21,115 nucleotides of DNA from Carex sylvatica (taxonomy: Eukaryota; Streptophyta; Magnoliopsida; Poales; Cyperaceae), in NCBI GenBank assembly GCA_964058845.1, contig CAXKVR010000544.1:1-21115 (forward strand). The letters are read 5' to 3'. The notes under the pieces are model-generated. The model made no database searches and was not told where the DNA came from. It was given only the letters and a program-made list of their open reading frames with translations. A program made the translations under genes and the position numbers. Shown here piece after piece: positions 17,019 through 21,115 of the stretch (position 1 is its first letter; each line of letters starts with the position of its first letter).

Positions 17019-20000
17019 ATGGATTTGAATGAAGAAAGTATAGATAACACAGTTTCCCGCTCATGTATGCACGAATGAGATTTGAACAAGGATGCTTCGA
17101 TTTTTTCTGATGAGAAGTCGAATGAGAATGTGAATTATGGTGAAAATCAAAATATGGTTGAGAATGAAGGAGAACAAGTTATTAATGTTAGCCATCAATT
17201 AGAAATGGAACATGATCCTGATGAGATCTGATTTATCAGTCCACCTACAGTAGGTGATAAGTTCGACTCCGTTGTAGAAGCTTACTTACACTAGCAAATG
17301 TTTGGGTACCAAAGTGGTTTTGGAGTAAACAAGAGAACCTTTCACAAGAACGGTGATGTTTTTATAGATTATAAGTTTGCATGCAACAAATTCAAAGATG
17401 TAAATGATTCAGTTCCTAAAACTGCACCTTTTTCAAAGAAATGGAGACCTGTAGTACACACAAAATGCCCGGTATATATGAGGATGATGTATTGCTCTAA
17501 TACTGATAGATGGCAAGTGAGTGACATGAAGCTAACTCATAATCATGATCTCAATCCGGAGTCATCTTTTCTTATCTCTTGTTATCGGTTCATTCCATTG
17601 AGATATAAAGCAATGATGGAATATAATGCAGACCAAGGTATGAAAGCAGTTGATAATATAGATATTGTAACACAGATAGTTGGTGGTTATTTGAAGTATA
17701 CTTTTATACGAAAAGATGCTAAAAACCACTTAGATCAGTACAAGAGAAGTAAATTGAGGTCATTAGGTGGACATGATGCTGAGTTGCTCTCTGATTATTT
17801 TGATGAAAGGAAGAAGTATGATTTAGATTCCTGGTATACATATAAGCATAGCAACGAAGGACATTTGTGTAATATTTTATGGGCTGATGGTCATGGTCGT
17901 GCTGCCTACAAATATTTTCATTATGTTGTTGTCATGGATGCGACATACCTTATAAATAGGTAATATTTTTGTGTTACTTGACAAATGATATTTATGTAAC
18001 ATGTTGCTATTCTTAATTAAGGTTATTTTTTGTGCAGAATTAGAAACTTGAACTTACAAATCAATTTTGCTGAAATGTCTTACTGTTATAATTTACAGGT
18101 ATCATATACCACTTGTTCTTTTTGTTGGTGTGAACCATCATTGACAATCAGTGATTTTTGCTTATGCACTTCTTTCAAGAGAAACTGAGGCTGACTATAA
18201 ATGGTGTATGAAGAAGTTTCTTGCTTATATGAAAGGTGTTAAGTCAAGTGGTATATTAACAGATCAGTGCCCGAGTATTCAAGCAGGGATTAGTCATGTC
18301 TTTGGTGCTGACACAGTGCATAGGTATTATGCATGGCACATTTTACGTAAGTTGCTTGAAAAATTGGATGGTACTGCTAACAAGGATGGTATAATTCTGC
18401 TTGTTAAAGATGTTGTATACCATGCGAAAACACCTATACAATTTGAAGAATCCTGGTTAACATTAATGACAGAAATTGGTTATGAAGATTCACCATGGTT
18501 TAGAAGTATGTTTGCACAGAGGCATAAATGGGTTCCAATTTATTTAAATGACCGATTTTGGGCTGGAATGAATACTACCCAACGTGTGAAGGGTATGAAT
18601 TATTTTCTTAATAAATATCTTAGACCTAAGGCTACGCTAGCTAAATTTATTGGTAGTTTTGATAGTGCTTTGAACAGAATATGGCAAAAAGAAAATGAGA
18701 AGGATTTTGAATCAAAGACAACTGCCATGTGCTCAGAGTTTATTCTTGAGTAGCAGTTTGCTAAGATGTATACTCTTACCATATTCTACAAGTTTCAACA
18801 TGAGCTCAGAACCTCTGTGAATATGACTTGTGTTTTTAAATTGGAACTACCAGACTCTACGAGAATTTATGAAGTTGAAGATACCAGGAGGCAAATTTTT
18901 GAGGTTCAGTACAATAAGGATTACAAAGAATTTTCTTGCATTTGCAAATTGTTTGAAGCTTCTGGTATAGTTTGCTCACATGCTCTGATAGTTTTAAAAC
19001 ATGAAAAATAAAATTGTATTAATGATAAGTGCATACTTGATTGATGGAGGAAGGACCAGAATCGATTAGGTTTGGTTTTTGCTGGATGTGACACTACTAA
19101 CAGTGTTGAGAATAACATGTAATTTTGCCTTATTTTACTGAGTTTGTATGTTATTTTTTTAGAATTAATAAAGTGTGGTTATCATATATTATTCATTTAT
19201 TTTTCATTTGTTTACTTTATATTTGTTTGTAGGAGGTATGATTTGACAAGGTCAATTAATCTAATAATTGATGACCTGATAAGCTTCGGATTTGCCAGTG
19301 ATGAGCAGCAGAAGATTATTTTTGACGTATTGGAAGCTTTTAGAAACCTAATAAGAGGTTTGTCTTTTTTTGTAATTACTTTTTTTTTATAATGTTAAGA
19401 TTTGGAATAGTTTTTCTGTATTTTAGTCAATTGTTTTTATTATCAAGTAATATTGTTTTTGGTTCTGGAGATGAAGAGGTTGTCGATACAACAAACATGA
19501 ATAATAATGTTGGGTCTCAAATAAGGGTTTCTAGATTGATTGGTAGTTCAACTGATACAAAAAAATGTCCAGACGTAAAGTAAAAGGTAATATATCAAGG
19601 AATTTTCACAATTAATATCAAGCAATTTTCACATTCTGTGAAATAGTTTATAGGATTTAACAATACAAATCATAGAATCACTTGGGTATGTATGCTTAAT
19701 TAGCACTTTCTGTTTTTTATAATAGTTGAGCCAGTGATTGATGAAACAAATACTATAGCTGTGGGTACTTCAACATTTAGTGGTACTGGCGTAGTAGGAG
19801 AACATTGTTCAACAGTTCAAAGGAAAAAACCTAGGAAGAGAAAAGGGTAATGCATTAATGACTTTCACTGATTTAATTCATTTGTTTATATTATGTACCT
19901 AACTTGTGTCAAAATTAATCTCAGGTAAGGCCGTTGTTAGTTCTACTGGCAAAAGATCAAGTACGCATAACAGATAGTTGTAACATATATGTACCAATAG

Positions 20001-20430
20001 ATAATTTTTTCTTAAAGAATGATAATTATGATGCTATTTTTCACCTGATATGACTAGTGACCCATTAAATTGTGATTGTGATGCTATTTTTCGAACAGTA
20101 GCAATGTTGACTACACGTACGACAATAGGTAATGCCTTCATGTTATTTGCATTTTTGTTTTGTTTTTTTGAAGTTGTGTTTATTTTATTATTTATAATTA
20201 TTCTTATTTTGCTGATTTTCACAGTTGATGAAATTGTTAAAAAAGGGAAGCCCAAAGGAATACTGAATGAGAACCAATATTCTTCAAGTAGTGAAAATGA
20301 AGTTTTGAATTCGGCTCGAACCAAAAAAATTCTTTCTCCAACCAAAAAATTCTTCCTCCACTTGCATCTATTTCAAAGGGTCGGCCATGACAATCAGCTT
20401 ATAAGAACCCCCATGGACAAGAAGAAATAA
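17019..20430 (+). pseudogene. FAR1/FHY3-type MULE-transposase-derived gene, broken
   Basis: Exons: 17019-17959, 18099-19118, 19233-19357, then weaker exon-like pieces to about 20430, where an AATAAA signal (20426) overlaps a stop codon. In order it encodes an acidic N-terminus (MDLNEESID), a FAR1-type DNA-binding zinc finger (GFGVNKRTF, FAC, HTKCP, LTHNHDL), the MULE transposase core (VVVMDATYLINR, VGVNHH, GILTDQCPSIQAGI, FWAGMNTTQR) and a SWIM zinc finger (FSCICKL...VCSHAL). Intact relatives are nuclear transcription factors descended from Mutator-like transposases, or active MULE transposases. One frame runs from 17019 through two phase-conserving introns to 19357 but is interrupted by seven stops: 17076, 17229, 17292, 18142, 18751, 19009 and 19042. 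RSE, usual before the conserved Asn in relatives, reads RVKGMN. I found no terminal inverted repeats, so it may be a dead FRS gene or a degraded MULE. The tail after 19357 is uncertain. Confidence 0.85.
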
Positions 20431-20431
20431 A

Positions 20432-20961
20432 GCCATTATATATATTTTTTCAAATGACATCAAAACTTTAATACATGTTATTGTATTTGGAGATTTGTTT
20501 TAGCAAATAAGATATGTACTATTGCAGAATTTATATCTTTTATTTATAGAATTTAATAAATGTTCTTATTAATTTGTATATGTTTCTTCGTTGTTGATTT
20601 ATCTTACCACGTCACATATTTATAATTATAGGAATTATATTGTATGTTAATAGAATTTTATAAAATGATTACATTTCAACTATAATATGTATGTTCACCG
20701 AATAATATTTTGTATGTTCACAGGATTTATCACATTAAGTAATAGTTTTTAACATATTAAATACTAAATTTTAAATAACAAAATTCAGAAAATTGGAAAA
20801 CAAACTTAGCGACGTTTCGACTTCGAAAGGATTATTCCTGAATATATTTAATTATTAAAAAATTTAAATCGTTCTCTCTAGCGTCATCTCGCCTTTCTCT
20901 TTATTTAAAAATAATAATAATAAAAACCACCGCTTCCGGTGAAATATTATATATTATCGAA
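20432..20961. other. Intergenic; probable promoter of the right-edge gene
   Basis: AT-rich DNA. TTAGCGACGTTTCGACTTCG near 20807-20826 is GC-richer than its surroundings and resembles fragments of plant DNA transposons, but I see no partner repeat. TATTTAAAAATAATAATAATAA near 20901-20922 could be a TATA region for the following exon. Confidence 0.35.
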
Positions 20962-21036
20962 ATGTCGTCCCCTTTCTCTCACCTAGGTTTTAACAGTCTC
21001 GCGATATCCTTCTCCTCCGCACGAAGAACTCTATCA
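20962..21036 (+). CDS. Possible first coding exon of an off-window gene (partial)
   Basis: An ATG at 20962 (context GAAATGTCG) opens 25 codons that run straight into a strong splice donor, TCA|GTAAGT, at 21036/21037 in phase 0. The peptide begins MSSPFSHLGFNS and ends FSSARRTLS: rich in Ser, Phe, Leu and Arg with no acidic residue, as in a mitochondrial or plastid transit peptide. Preceding bases are pyrimidine-rich, as in a plant leader. The rest of the gene is outside the window, so no product can be named, and the exon could instead be untranslated leader. Confidence 0.4.
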
Positions 21037-21115
21037 GTAAGTTTTGAAATCAGTTTTCTTTTTGTTTTTGTTTATAGAATATAAATCATTTCTTTCTAGA
21101 ATATTTTGAACTTTT

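Noticed and set aside
20798..20840. TAGCGACG-type sequence suggesting a CACTA element end
   Set aside because: There is no CACTA terminus, no partner inverted repeat and no 3-bp target duplication; left as unexplained sequence.
15988..20860. Terminal inverted repeats bounding the FAR1-like relic
   Set aside because: I compared about 15.2-16.25 kb with the complement of about 20.45-20.9 kb and found no matching ends or 9-bp duplication, so I do not call a complete MULE.

Overview
The window is nuclear DNA from a flowering plant, most likely a eudicot. It is AT-rich, its genes have GT-AG introns, and it carries three plant-typical gene families (a PLS-class pentatricopeptide-repeat gene, a group-3 SULTR transporter, a FAR1/FHY3-type gene) plus several plant MITE classes. 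I could not place it to genus.

Layout. Positions 1-2500 are intergenic: hairpins near 834-948, a 500-bp non-autonomous hAT element with 8-bp target duplications (971-1470), and a fold-back repeat (2017-2197). An intronless PPR gene on + runs 2551-4968; its repeats stop in the middle of an S motif and an 83-residue non-PPR tail follows. From 4969 to 8405 is intergenic DNA with a Tourist-like MITE (5898-6127) and a Mutator-type fold-back MITE with perfect 9-bp target duplications (7318-7713). A 12-exon gene on - (13734 down to 8406) reads as a complete 640-residue SULTR3;5-like transporter; every junction I assigned keeps frame. Its intron 8 holds a second member of the same Mutator-type MITE family (9530-9930). 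Upstream lie a TATA box, a G-box, an AT-rich duplicated stretch, and a second hAT element (14781-15167) whose terminal sequence resembles that of the first. From 17019 to about 20430 (+) is a FAR1/FHY3-type, MULE-transposase-derived gene broken by seven in-frame stops with no frameshift across its core. At the right edge, 20962-21036 looks like the first coding exon of another gene running off the window.

How it fits together. The PPR protein is probably an organellar RNA-binding factor. The SULTR3;5-like protein is a membrane anion (sulfate-type) transporter with a C-terminal STAS domain. I see no functional link between them. The rest is a record of DNA-transposon activity: two hAT-type and two Mutator-type MITEs with intact target duplications, one Tourist-type MITE, and a decayed gene of transposase ancestry. 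I found no clearly new multi-gene system. The best leads are the two-copy Mutator-type hairpin family (one copy inside a transporter intron), the stop-only decay of the FAR1-like gene, and the PPR protein's unusual C-terminus.
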